Shown here one piece after another: positions 7,097 to 16,036 of a stretch of 64,000 nt of DNA (the first letter of the stretch is position 1; each line of letters starts with the position of its first letter). Under the pieces are notes generated by a model. The model was not told where the DNA came from, ran no database searches, and worked only from the letters and a program-made list of their open reading frames with translations. The stretch is taken from positions 6,406 through 70,405 of the forward strand of contig CAYWTY010000001.1 of assembly GCA_964461335.1 (NCBI GenBank). The letters run 5' to 3'. The position numbers and the translations under genes were made by a program. This DNA comes from JAKJBL01 sp964461335. GTDB taxonomy: Bacteria > Bacillota > Clostridia > Christensenellales > CAG-138.

Positions 7097-8227
7097 TTAT
7101 TCCTTTTCCTTTATTTTTTGCACGACTGGTTTTTTGGAGAAACCATCGCGCAACCTGCGTCCTATGGCCTCTAAGGATAGTTCCCTGCCGCCGGTTATTC
7201 CGTTTGCTCGCCAAATAAGAAAGACAATCATCATGATGGCGACCACGATTTCCGTCGAACCGGACACCTCAATACCTCCCTTTGTAAGGATTGCCTCAAG
7301 CTGCCGTAAGGCCTGACGGGCTAGAGTAACCAAAAGTGTCCCGAAAAAGGCCCCGGATACAGACATAGAGCCGCCGATTACCAGCATGGAAAGCAACACA
7401 AATAGTTCAGACAAATAAAATGAAGAAGCAGTGATCGATAAAATATAATGCGAATACAAGCCGCCGGCCAGACCGCCAATAAAAGCGCTGGTCACATATC
7501 CGAAATACCGCACCTTAACAAAATTAATACCGCTTGAGCGAGCTGCATGGCGGTCATCACGGGTTGCCCGCAGCTTGAGACCTAAAGATGATTCTTTGAA
7601 ATAGAAAACTGCGATGATCACCAGTACAGCAACCCCTAGCGCTACCCAGAGAGTAGTAAGACGGGTACCGCCCAGCGTAAAAGTCCGTGGGCCATTGGTC
7701 ACCTGAGCCCATTGGGCCAAAATCACATTAATAACAATCAACAGTGCAAACTGCGTAATCGCACCCACAGCATCAGAAAGACGCATCAATGGCCAAGCAA
7801 TTACAGCAGCGACTATCATTGCCACAAAGGCTCCTGCTATAAGCGCTATGAAAAAAGGCAAATGGAGGTTGACCAGAAAAGGATACATTATGGGTATTTG
7901 CAAGGCCTTGAGTGCCGGTGTCATGGAAAAGATTGCGGAGGCAAAAGCGCCTATGCCAACATAGCCAACATAACTCCAGTTTAGTATCCCGGAATTCCCC
8001 ATATATAACTGAAACCCGAGAACCATAATCAAAGTTATGGTTCCGGAAGTAAATATATCCTCTACGAAAGGGATATTCAACCACCAGATAAACATACCTA
8101 TGACAACCAATATAACGACAAGGAAAACGACTGTGGACGATTTACGGGCAAAATCCAACCGTTGTATAATGCCCACTGCCGAAGGGCGATTACCGCTCGC
8201 CTGTAATAAATTCTTTGATGGCTTCAT
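7097..8227 (-). CDS. ABC transporter permease, LivM/UrtC/FmdF type
   Basis: This is the second membrane subunit of a branched-chain-amino-acid-like ABC importer. The 376-residue protein has a soluble N-terminus of about 30 residues, about 9-10 membrane spans, and the family coupling region LKLRATRDDRHAARSSGINFVKVR with the EAA-type contact to the ATPases. Its start overlaps the upstream permease stop by 4 bp (ATGA). Members of this family carry Leu/Ile/Val, urea or short amides. The adjacent amidase favours an amide substrate here, matching the fmdDEF arrangement known from Methylophilus. Confidence 0.9.
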   Translation of the reverse strand: MKPSKNLLQASGNRPSAVGIIQRLDFARKSSTVVFLVVILVVIGMFIWWLNIPFVEDIFTSGTITLIMVLGFQLYMGNSGILNWSYVGYVGIGAFASAIFSMTPALKALQIPIMYPFLVNLHLPFFIALIAGAFVAMIVAAVIAWPLMRLSDAVGAITQFALLIVINVILAQWAQVTNGPRTFTLGGTRLTTLWVALGVAVLVIIAVFYFKESSLGLKLRATRDDRHAARSSGINFVKVRYFGYVTSAFIGGLAGGLYSHYILSITASSFYLSELFVLLSMLVIGGSMSVSGAFFGTLLVTLARQALRQLEAILTKGGIEVSGSTEIVVAIMMIVFLIWRANGITGGRELSLEAIGRRLRDGFSKKPVVQKIKEKE

Positions 8228-9126
8228 CCCACACGCTCCTCCTGATAGTTTCCGCGTATCAACCCTTCCGGTTTCAGCACCAAAAAGACGATAACAATGA
8301 CAAACATGAAAGCATCACGGTAGGAAAGCAACGCGGAAGGAAGTGTCAGCGAAAGAATGTTGGCGATTAACGCGTAGACGAATCCGCCAAGCACTGAACC
8401 GGGTAACGAATTCATACCACCAATAACTACGGCAATAAAACCAATTAGTAAGGGTGGTGAACCCATCAAAGGGTCAACAGAGCCGGAACGCGAACACCAG
8501 AAAATAGCCACAACGCCGGCTAAAAAGCCACTGATAATGAAAGCAACGGAAATCACCAGGTTTGCCGGCACACCCATCAAACGGGCAATGACAAAATTTT
8601 CGGCAGCACCCCGCATAGCCACACCCAGAGGAGTATATTTTATAATAACTACCAACAAAACCAAGAGTACTAAGGTGGTAGCAATAATCAGGATATTGCG
8701 CAGAGGTGTTTCGACCCCTAAAAGCGCGACATTATTACTGAAAAAAGCCGGAATGGGCACTGCTTTAGAACGCGGGCTAATACCCAATTGGAAAACACGC
8801 TGCATAATGATGCTGATGGCAAAAGATGAGACAAGCAGCGCATCTAGCGATCGCCCACGAAAAGGCCGAAAAGCTATCCATTCGCTAAGGACGCCTATTA
8901 CCACACCTGTTAGTATGCCAAGAATAAAAACAGCCGGCCAAGGCAGGTTGGTAAAGACGCCCAGAAAATAGAGAACATAGGCGCTGATAGTGATAAACTC
9001 ACCGTAGGCAAAGTTTATCAGTTTGCAGATACCGAATACAAACACCAGCCCCAATGCCAGCAGTGCATATAGACTGCCCATGCTTAACACATTTATGCCA
9101 AACTCAAGCAATACATGTGCATCCAT
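8224..9126 (-). CDS. ABC transporter permease, LivH/UrtB/FmdE type
   Basis: This 300-residue integral-membrane subunit has about eight spans. It contains the LivH hallmark near the N-terminus (GLVFVFGICKLINFAYGEF, about residues 26-44) and the coupling loop TPLGVAMRGAAENFVIARLMG. It pairs with the LivM-type permease to form the translocation path. A GGAGGTGG ribosome site precedes the ATG, and the gene directly abuts the LivF-type ATPase stop. The chemical nature of the cargo is inferred from the amidase neighbour only. Confidence 0.9.
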   Translation of the reverse strand: MDAHVLLEFGINVLSMGSLYALLALGLVFVFGICKLINFAYGEFITISAYVLYFLGVFTNLPWPAVFILGILTGVVIGVLSEWIAFRPFRGRSLDALLVSSFAISIIMQRVFQLGISPRSKAVPIPAFFSNNVALLGVETPLRNILIIATTLVLLVLLVVIIKYTPLGVAMRGAAENFVIARLMGVPANLVISVAFIISGFLAGVVAIFWCSRSGSVDPLMGSPPLLIGFIAVVIGGMNSLPGSVLGGFVYALIANILSLTLPSALLSYRDAFMFVIVIVFLVLKPEGLIRGNYQEERVG

Positions 9127-9912
9127 CTAAATACCACCTCCGTTGCGTCCGCCAAGATATACAGCTGTAATATCCACCTCATTCGCCATTTCGCTCGGGC
9201 AGCCGGCAAACTCAACCCTGCCATTAGAAAATAGATAAGCACGGTCTGCGATTTCTAATGCCCGTTCAGCATTCTGCTCAACCAACAAAATGGTTATCCC
9301 GCGGGATTTTAATTCGATAATCAGGTTGAATATCTGATCTACGCGAGTTGGCGAAAGCCCAAGTGACGGTTCGTCGAGCATCAATAGATCCGGATGGGAG
9401 ACCAATCCGCGGGCAATTGCCAGCATCTGCTGTTCGCCACCAGAGAGCAGCCCGCCGGCCTGATTATAACGCTCCTTAAGAATTGGAAACAATTCGAAGA
9501 TATCCTCAAGATCCTTGGCAAAACGTTCTGCCATAAAGCGCCCAAAGGCGCCAATACGCAGGTTTTCCGCTACAGTTAGCGAAGGGAAGATTTCGCGCCC
9601 TTCCGGCACTAAAGCCATACCAAGCTTATGAAGCTGTTCAGGCTTTTTACCTGTAGCATCACAGCCCTTGAAGCGGACTATGCCGGACTGGGGTTTGAGC
9701 ACACCGGAGATTGCCTTTAAGACCGTCGATTTTCCGGCTCCGTTAACACCACAGATACTAACAAGCTCACCCTCGCGAACCTCAATAGAAACACCATGCA
9801 AAGCCAGCACCGAACCATAGGCAACATAAAGATCCGACACTTGCAAGATCGCCTGAGTTGCAGTCGTGCGATCCAAGGCTTCCGCAGATGTATTTACGAC
9901 ATGATTCTTCAT
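9127..9912 (-). CDS. ABC transporter ATP-binding protein, LivF/UrtE type
   Basis: This is a nucleotide-binding subunit of 261 residues powering the importer. It has Walker A GVNGAGKST at 55-63, signature LLSGGEQQ around 155-162 and Walker B LLMLDEP at 176-182, with the LivF-type VPEGREIFPSLTV motif at about 102-114. An N-terminal extension of about 20 residues precedes the ATPase fold. Its ATG overlaps the stop of the LivG-type ATPase gene (ATGA), so the two ATPases are translationally coupled and likely form a heterodimer on the cytoplasmic face. Confidence 0.92.
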   Translation of the reverse strand: MKNHVVNTSAEALDRTTATQAILQVSDLYVAYGSVLALHGVSIEVREGELVSICGVNGAGKSTVLKAISGVLKPQSGIVRFKGCDATGKKPEQLHKLGMALVPEGREIFPSLTVAENLRIGAFGRFMAERFAKDLEDIFELFPILKERYNQAGGLLSGGEQQMLAIARGLVSHPDLLMLDEPSLGLSPTRVDQIFNLIIELKSRGITILLVEQNAERALEIADRAYLFSNGRVEFAGCPSEMANEVDITAVYLGGRNGGGI

Positions 9913-10640
9913 ACCGCAGTACTCCCCAAGTATGCCTTGACCACCTCAGGATTTTTTCTTACTTCCTCAGGAATGCCCTCGGCAATGGTTTTTCCGTAAT
10001 TTAGCACGTGAAGACGGTTACAGAGCTCCATTATTAAACGCATATCATGGTCAACAATCAGAATACCGATGTGTTTTTTTACAGGCAGTGATTCAAGAAG
10101 GGTTAACAGTTCATCGGTTTCCACTTCGTTTAGTCCTGCCGCCGGCTCATCCAGAAGCAGGAACTTAGGCTCACTAGCCAGAGCGCGGGCGATTTCCAAC
10201 AGGCGTTGATCCCGAAAAGTCAGGCCTTGGGCAAGTAAATCAGCCTTGTCTCCGATGCCCAATTCGGCCAATAATTCGGCTGCGAGACGTACGGCTATAC
10301 GGCGTGGCGTACCAACACCTATGGCTCCGATTACTACATTCTCCAAGCAGCTGAGATTTTTGAACAGGCGAATGGTCTGATAAGTGCGTACCAGACCGCA
10401 ACCGGATATCCGATATGCAGGCATTTCGCTGATATTATAATCGTCAATCAACACATTTCCGCTGTTCTTGGGCAGCATTCCGGTAATAACATTGATAAAC
10501 GTTGATTTGCCGGAACCGTTTGGCCCGATTAAACCCAGTATTTCACCGGTTTCGAGGGACATGCTCACATCATCTACAGCCTTGAGGCTGCCAAAATATT
10601 TACTTAGTCCCTTAACGTTGAGGGTGGACTTGTTTTCCAT
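9909..10640 (-). CDS. ABC transporter ATP-binding protein, LivG/UrtD type
   Basis: This is the second nucleotide-binding subunit, 243 residues from the chosen start. Walker A is GPNGSGKST, the signature region is shortened to LTFRDQRLLEIARAL as in LivG proteins, and Walker B is FLLLDEP. An in-frame TTG lies 15 bp upstream at 10655, but a GGAG ribosome site is correctly spaced (9 nt) only for ATG 10638-10640. A gap of about 135 bp with two hairpins separates it from the binding-protein gene upstream, probably tuning the excess of binding protein over the other subunits. Confidence 0.9.
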   Translation of the reverse strand: MENKSTLNVKGLSKYFGSLKAVDDVSMSLETGEILGLIGPNGSGKSTFINVITGMLPKNSGNVLIDDYNISEMPAYRISGCGLVRTYQTIRLFKNLSCLENVVIGAIGVGTPRRIAVRLAAELLAELGIGDKADLLAQGLTFRDQRLLEIARALASEPKFLLLDEPAAGLNEVETDELLTLLESLPVKKHIGILIVDHDMRLIMELCNRLHVLNYGKTIAEGIPEEVRKNPEVVKAYLGSTAV

Positions 10641-10658
10641 AATAGCATTCTCCAATAT

Positions 10659-10694
10659 GGGTAAGCGTGCCCTAGTAATAGAACACGCCTACCC
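10659..10694 (-). promoter_or_regulatory. Hairpin in the leader of the LivG-type gene
   Basis: GGGTA-G-GCGTG and CACGC-T-TACCC arms pair with one unpaired base on each side, just before the ribosome site of the LivG-type gene. It may stabilise the processed downstream mRNA or weaken translation; this is inference. Confidence 0.45.
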
Positions 10695-10737
10695 CTTTTA
10701 AAACGTGGTTCAAAATGATATTATTTCATTTTTCATT

Positions 10738-10782
10738 GCCCGATATGCTAACCGCAGCATTGTTGGCATATTGCCTACGGGC
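10738..10782 (-). promoter_or_regulatory. Hairpin after the substrate-binding protein gene
   Basis: GCCCG and CGGGC close a structure that contains an inner TATGC/GCATA stem, overlapping the last codons of the binding-protein gene. No clean U tract follows, so it looks like a partial terminator or an mRNA-stability hairpin rather than a full stop. Confidence 0.4.
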
Positions 10783-11989
10783 GAGGTAAGAATTCCGGCG
10801 ATGCCCATTCAATAAATATGGGCTCACCATTAACCAGCTTAACAACTGCAGCTGTCTTGTCAGGTTCATGGCCACTGGCCGCATCAGACCACTTCAGCGT
10901 TCCGGTGAACAGATTAAATGTGGTGCTCTCCATATATTTGGCCATCTTTTCACCGTCAGTGCTTTTTGTTTCGCGCATAGCCTCGGTCAATACCATAATA
11001 ATGTCATAGCCTGCAAGCGACCAGGGAGCATCAACAACCCGGTTGAACATTGCCTGATAAGCCTTGCTGTATTCATCGAATCCGGGAACAGCTGCCTCAG
11101 TAATAAAGCTGTGGGTATCCCATACGACATTATTGCCGAATTCGGGACCGAGCAGCTCAAACAAAGCAGGGTCATCATAGGCATCGCCGCCATAAACAGG
11201 AAGATCGATGCCGGCTGTACGGAACTCCTTGATTATAGTACCAAGATCGGGCATATAGGAACTGACATATATAAAGTCAGGAACCTCAGGTAAAGCCTTA
11301 AAGTGAGCTATCAGCGCTGCAGTATCAACCTTGCCTTGGCTGAAAATATCCTCACGCAAAACTTTGCCTCCTAGCTTCTCAAAAGATTGCACGAAATAGC
11401 GCGAAAGACTCTTCGTATAGTCGATAAAATCATCAGTTACTACATAAGCGGTACGCATACCGTCGATATTATATGCCCTTTCAGCAATAACTGCACCCAT
11501 GGTGGTATTCCACATAGAAAGCGTAAACTGCTTGTCACCCAGCATAGTGCTGCTAAATAACGGCGAGGATGCTGTCGGGCTGATGCCGATGACACCTGCC
11601 TCCTGCGCGGCACGGGCAGCAGGGCCGCCAAAATCATAGTCCGATGAGGTAATTATGACTACCGCACCTTGATCGATAAGCTGTTTGCCGACTTCCGCGG
11701 CTGTTGCTGCATCCGACTTTGAATCCATGTTGATGAATTCAAGCTGCTTTCCATTAACGCCACCTTTTGCATTAATTTCCGCAATAGCAATATTGATACC
11801 CTCTAGGGCGGGCGCATCAATAGGCGCCTGAATACCTGTTAAAGACATTGCACCGCCAATAAGAATAGTATCACTACCCTTTTCAGCGGTTCCACCCTTG
11901 CCGCCCTCATTCCGGCGGCACCCCCCGGCAATGACCATAGCCACCACCAAAACCGCAACCAACAACAAAGTAAAGATCCTTTTTTTCAT
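10775..11989 (-). CDS. ABC transporter substrate-binding lipoprotein (urea/amide/branched-chain amino acid type)
   Basis: This is the extracellular ligand-binding component, 404 residues. The N-terminus has a basic MKKR, a hydrophobic span and a lipobox ending VIAGGC (Cys at about 24), so it is probably lipid-anchored. The mature part is the periplasmic-binding-protein type I fold: ILIGGAMSLTGIQAPIDAPALEG, then VVIITSSDYDFGGPAARAAQEAGV and SLAGYDIIMVLTEAM blocks typical of LivJ/UrtA/FmdD proteins. It is the first gene of the operon, with the 507-bp regulatory gap upstream. Binding of a short amide is inferred from the amidase at the operon end. Confidence 0.88.
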   Translation of the reverse strand: MKKRIFTLLLVAVLVVAMVIAGGCRRNEGGKGGTAEKGSDTILIGGAMSLTGIQAPIDAPALEGINIAIAEINAKGGVNGKQLEFINMDSKSDAATAAEVGKQLIDQGAVVIITSSDYDFGGPAARAAQEAGVIGISPTASSPLFSSTMLGDKQFTLSMWNTTMGAVIAERAYNIDGMRTAYVVTDDFIDYTKSLSRYFVQSFEKLGGKVLREDIFSQGKVDTAALIAHFKALPEVPDFIYVSSYMPDLGTIIKEFRTAGIDLPVYGGDAYDDPALFELLGPEFGNNVVWDTHSFITEAAVPGFDEYSKAYQAMFNRVVDAPWSLAGYDIIMVLTEAMRETKSTDGEKMAKYMESTTFNLFTGTLKWSDAASGHEPDKTAAVVKLVNGEPIFIEWASPEFLPRP

Positions 11990-12496
11990 TCTTATCCCCC
12001 TTCCATATGATTTTATTTTATTAACAAGTTTCCTGAACCCTACATATGCAGTGCCAAACGGACGGATGCTGATACCTCAAGTGTAAATAAGATGATAAAG
12101 ATTGCTTGAAGTTACCACAAAGTTAAGCCTGTACAATACAACCCAAATGTGCTATTTATCCCATTTCATAATATAGCATATACCCTTTTTGCATATTTGT
12201 CGTGTCTTCAGCTAAGTTTGTTTTGTTTCAATATTGTTATGATGACAAGAATAGCGAGTTTTTAAGCAATAATAGAAAATTCTATCAGCTTAGCAGCCAG
12301 TTTAGGATTGCCCGTGTATAATGTCCGTGTTAAACTAAGCATGCAGGATAGCCTTGCCTGTTAAATAACAGTTCTGCATCTGTATGCTGATTAGTTGGCT
12401 TTGCCACTGCATTTGAACTACCTGCGAGCCAGCATCAAGTCATTGAGGAATAATCATGAATTATACTTGAACATTTTATAAAAAGGGAGAAAGCGC
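11990..12496. promoter_or_regulatory. Divergent regulatory region between amide operon and two-component system
   Basis: This is a 507-bp AT-rich gap with no supportable gene. It holds the ribosome site of the binding-protein gene near 11990 and the AAAGGGAGA ribosome site of the regulator near 12490. A perfect TATAAT lies on the plus strand at 12317-12322 but without a recognisable -35, as at activator-dependent promoters. A tandem 11-bp repeat sharing AAGTTA (12109-12119 and 12120-12130) lies upstream of the transporter operon and could be an AraC-type binding site. No sigma-54 promoter was found. Confidence 0.4.
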
Positions 12497-13570
12497 GTGA
12501 CGACAGTTTTAGTCGCCGATGATGAAGTGGTTGAACGCCAATATTTATGCCGGTTATTTGAGAAATTCTCGGGGTTTCGATTGATAGGGCAGGCAGAAAA
12601 CGGCAACCAGGCTATTGAGCTGACCGCACTTCACAAACCGGATATCATTATTATGGATATCAATATGCCGTTGAGCGGGCTAGAAGCTGCCAGGGTAATA
12701 CGACAGGAAAACCCAAAGCAGATTATCATTATAAACACTGCCTATGCCAATTTCGAGTATGCCAGGCAGGCGCTCGAATTGCGACTTGATGCCTATCTAC
12801 TTAAGCCTGCAACCCCGGAAGAGGTGCTCTCAACAGTAAAGAATTGTTTACAGCAAAAAGAACGCAATAATACTTCAGGCAATATTTTTTCTATTCGTCC
12901 TCGTCTTGCATACCCCCATGAAATTGCAGAAAAGATGCAACAAAGCTTAAAGATAGGTGATTCTGCTCTCTTCTTGGCTGATGCAGCAGCTTACCTGGAA
13001 TTTTTTGATATCAATAATAGTTGGATAGAGGACTATCGCCTTTATATTATCAATACCGTGTTTGGCCTAGGGCGACAGTTGAACGGGCTGCGACTGCTGG
13101 ATTCCATACAAGAATTAGTAGACTGCGAGGGCTGCCTCAGCCGATTAAAATGTGCTATAGGAGATGAGCTGCGCCATCCGCTGGAAGATTTTTTCCGTCG
13201 TATCGGCCTTGCTCTGCAAGCGGCAAAACCAATGGAAAGCGACCCTGTGGAAGCAGCTTGCGGTTATATCCAAAATCACTATACCGAGAATATAACCTTA
13301 AGCCAATTAGCTGAGTTCACCCATTTCAGCCCCGGATATCTATCACGCCTGTTTAATCACCGAATGGGAATGACCCTGCGCAGCTATATCAATAAGATCC
13401 GGGTTGAGAATGCTGCCCATATGCTGCGTTTTTCCCGAAGGGGTGTAAATGATATTGCACTCGATTGTGGGTTTCGTAATCTATCACATTTTCACCGTAT
13501 TTTTAAGGAACACACCGGAACGACTCCCAAGGGAATACGAAAACAGGGGGATACGCATAATGCACCTTGA
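12497..13570 (+). CDS. Response regulator with AraC-type DNA-binding domain
   Basis: This cytosolic transcription factor has 357 residues. The receiver domain spans about 1-120, with the acidic pair D9/D10, phospho-acceptor D54 in IIIMDINMP, T81 and K103 in LLKP. A linker domain of about 130 residues follows, then two AraC helix-turn-helix units at about 254-350 (ITLSQLAEFTHFSPGYLSRL and VNDIALDCGFRNLSHFHRIF). It starts with GTG behind an AAAGGGAGA ribosome site. The kinase gene downstream overlaps its end by 11 bp. It is divergent from the amide operon, so the simplest reading is that it controls that operon in response to substrate. Confidence 0.92.
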   Translation: MTTVLVADDEVVERQYLCRLFEKFSGFRLIGQAENGNQAIELTALHKPDIIIMDINMPLSGLEAARVIRQENPKQIIIINTAYANFEYARQALELRLDAYLLKPATPEEVLSTVKNCLQQKERNNTSGNIFSIRPRLAYPHEIAEKMQQSLKIGDSALFLADAAAYLEFFDINNSWIEDYRLYIINTVFGLGRQLNGLRLLDSIQELVDCEGCLSRLKCAIGDELRHPLEDFFRRIGLALQAAKPMESDPVEAACGYIQNHYTENITLSQLAEFTHFSPGYLSRLFNHRMGMTLRSYINKIRVENAAHMLRFSRRGVNDIALDCGFRNLSHFHRIFKEHTGTTPKGIRKQGDTHNAP

Positions 13571-14756
13571 GCTTACTGATATTATTTCGGTGGAATTCCA
13601 ATCCCAAATACAGGATTCCCTGGCATTTGCCACTGGGTTTGGCATTGTGTTCGTAGATAAAGAAGGCCGCCATATCGGCGAAGGGAGAAATTTCTGCCGC
13701 TTTTGCAATAAACTTAATGATACACTCTCCGGCCGTTCCGCCTGTGAACAATCTAATCTGACAGCGATAAACGCAGCTTTAAAAATGCAACAGACCAATA
13801 TTTATCTGTGCCATGCGGGATTGGTGGGGTTTGTTATTCCGTTGCTATATGACGGGGAATACATAGGCGCCATTACTGCGGGGCAGGTATTATGCGATGA
13901 TATGTCCGGATTCCCACAATACTCCCCCACACCCGAGAACTGGCAGGATAACCCTGCCCTGCGGCAATATCGCAACGAAATCCGCGTTTTTAGCCGTGAG
14001 CAAGTGGAGAACGCAGCCATAGCATTCCGTAATATTTCTAACTACATAATCCAAACCGTAGCATATAACAAAATGGAGCAGGAACTGATGGCAGCACGTT
14101 CAAGACGACTGCAACTGGAACACCAGTTAAGGCTGGCTGAGTTGGATGCCCTGCAAAAACAAGTAACACCCCATTTTATTTTTAATATTCTCAGCAGTGT
14201 TACCCGCCTGCTATCAGGCGGAGAATATGAAACAGCAGAAAAGATGTTGAATGCTTTCACACAGATGATGCGCTACACACTTTATGACAGCAGTGCGACT
14301 GTAACTTTAGGGCAGGAATTGCAGTATATTCGCAATTATTTATCAATACAGCAAGTTCGTTTTGGGGAACGAATACTTTGCAATGTCGATTGTGCGGTTG
14401 GGCTAAATCAATTACCGATACCATTTTTCTCCTTACAGCCCCTTGTAGAAAACGCGATTGAGCATGGGTTGCTTGCCTGCACGGATGGCGGGACAGTCGA
14501 TATAATCTGCAGACAGGAAGAGGATGGGATAAACATTTGCATTCGGGATAACGGTGTTGGGATACCTGCCGAAAAACTTGAAAGTCTAAGGTGTTGCATG
14601 GCCGGAAACACCGCACAAGGGCCAACAAAGCATATCGGTCTATACAATAGTTACCGCCGCTTTTCTTATCTATATGGTGACAGAATGACCTTTTCTTTGG
14701 ACAGCGAGCAAAATGCAGGTACGGCTGTACATATTTTTATTGCCGATCCTGCATAA
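13560..14756 (+). CDS. PocR-domain sensor histidine kinase (LytS-type catalytic core)
   Basis: This 398-residue kinase has no membrane span, so it senses inside the cell. Residues about 10-170 form a PocR-like sensory domain with four cysteines (C46, C49, C62, C84) and the motif YLCHAGLVGFVIPLL. A short coiled coil (170-200) links to a His_kinase domain with H205 in QVTPHFIFN. The ATPase domain has N298 in LVENAIEHG and the G box DNGVGIP (330-336). The start is the ATG at 13560, overlapping the response-regulator gene; the longer frame to 13449 would sit inside that gene. PocR domains bind small molecules such as diols. Here a short amide or its product is a reasonable but unproven ligand. 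Confidence 0.9.
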   Translation: MHLELTDIISVEFQSQIQDSLAFATGFGIVFVDKEGRHIGEGRNFCRFCNKLNDTLSGRSACEQSNLTAINAALKMQQTNIYLCHAGLVGFVIPLLYDGEYIGAITAGQVLCDDMSGFPQYSPTPENWQDNPALRQYRNEIRVFSREQVENAAIAFRNISNYIIQTVAYNKMEQELMAARSRRLQLEHQLRLAELDALQKQVTPHFIFNILSSVTRLLSGGEYETAEKMLNAFTQMMRYTLYDSSATVTLGQELQYIRNYLSIQQVRFGERILCNVDCAVGLNQLPIPFFSLQPLVENAIEHGLLACTDGGTVDIICRQEEDGINICIRDNGVGIPAEKLESLRCCMAGNTAQGPTKHIGLYNSYRRFSYLYGDRMTFSLDSEQNAGTAVHIFIADPA

Positions 14757-14794
14757 TTGTTTAAAGCCTGAAGGCTGCTATATATCAGTCTATC

Positions 14795-16004
14795 CTATGG
14801 TTCTAAATCACGGTTACGTAAAAAACTTGGAACATCAAGGTTTGCGTGCTTATCCCTAGGGACATAGCTTCGCTGCGCAGAGTCTTGTTCTTCTTCGGGG
14901 CGACGCGGTGGCGGCACAACTGGCTGCCGCTGAGGTTGCCACGGCATTTGCGGCTCCTTTTGCATAACTCCGCTCAAAGGTTCACGCACATCGCGTACAG
15001 TCAACCTTGGCCGTGCTGATTGTGCTGTTTCCTTTGCTGTATCTATATTTTCAAAGCCTGTGGCTATTACTGTAATCCTTAAACTATCGCCCATTTCATC
15101 ATCAATGCCAGCGCCCCAAATTATGTTTGCATCTGGGTCTGCTGTAGCTTGAATAAGTTCTGCTGCTTCATTAACTTCAAGCAACCCTAAATCAGCGCCA
15201 CCAGTTATGTTCATAAGCACACCCTTAGCGCCGCTTATTGTTGTTTCAAGCAAAGGGCTTTCAACTGCCTGCCTCGCAGCTTCAAGCGCCCGCTTGTCTC
15301 CGGAAGCTGTTCCTATACCCATANNNNNNNNNNTGGGCCATCCCTTTTTCTTTCATAACAGACTTAACATCTGCAAAATCTAAGTTGATCATGCTTGGCA
15401 CAGCGATAAGGTCACTTATGCCCTGAATACCTTGGCGCAGAACATCATCTGCAACGCGCAGCGCATCTATAAGGCTCGATGTTTTTACAACATCGAGAAG
15501 CCTGTCGTTGGGTATGGTAATAAGTGTGTCGACCTCAGGCTTTAATGCGTCAATTCCAAGTTCGGCATTCCTCATCCGCACCTTGCCCTCGAATTTGAAA
15601 GGCTTTGTAACAACGCCAACTGTCAAAATTCCCATTTCTTTTGCACATTCAGCAACGATTGGTGCAGCGCCTGTTCCTGTGCCTCCGCCCATTCCAGCAG
15701 TTATAAAAACCAGATCAGCGCCCTTAATAGCTGCTGAAATTTGGTCGCGGTTTTCCTCAGCTGCTTTTCTGCCTATTTCAGGGTCAGCTCCAGCTCCAAG
15801 CCCTTTTGTGAGCTTTTCACCGATTTGGATTTTTTGGTTTGCGCGAGACAAGTGCAAGGCCTGCTTATCAGTATTAACAGCTATAAACTCAACACCGCGC
15901 AAGCCGTATTGAATCATTCTGTTAACAGCATTATTGCCTGCCCCACCAACTCCGACAACTTTTAGTTGTGCAAATTGGCCACTATCAAAATCCATTTCCA
16001 GCAT
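14795..16004 (-). CDS. ftsZ: Cell division protein FtsZ (interrupted by a 10-N gap)
   Basis: FtsZ is the tubulin-like GTPase that forms the division ring. It is 399 residues if the N run is removed. The GTP-binding motif GGGTGTG is at 106-112 and the T7 loop NLDFADV at 207-213. The C-terminal tail ends in [13 protein letters not shown], the peptide that binds FtsA. The run of N at 15324-15333 shifts the frame and splits the gene in automated calls. Joining the flanks directly gives GCC CAT ATG GGT (Ala-His-Met-Gly), matching the family sequence AHMGIG. The start has a GGGGG ribosome site 7 nt upstream. It is the last gene of the dcw cluster, 32 bp after ftsA. Confidence 0.96.
15324..15333. 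other. Assembly gap (10 N) inside ftsZ
   Basis: Ten undefined bases mark a scaffold join. The flanking codons rejoin in frame with no bases missing, so the true gap length is probably zero. Confidence 0.9.
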
Positions 16005-16036
16005 AACGCTTCCCCCTTAATAGTACCAGCCTAAAA

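Noticed and set aside
11990..12496. Sigma-54 promoter or small gene in the divergent gap
   Set aside because: No GG-N10-GC type element and no frame with start, ribosome site and plausible composition.
14760..14790. AGCC/GGCT mini-hairpin between the PocR kinase and ftsZ as a terminator
   Set aside because: The stem is only 4-5 bp and the T tract is weak; it may still contribute to termination of converging transcripts.
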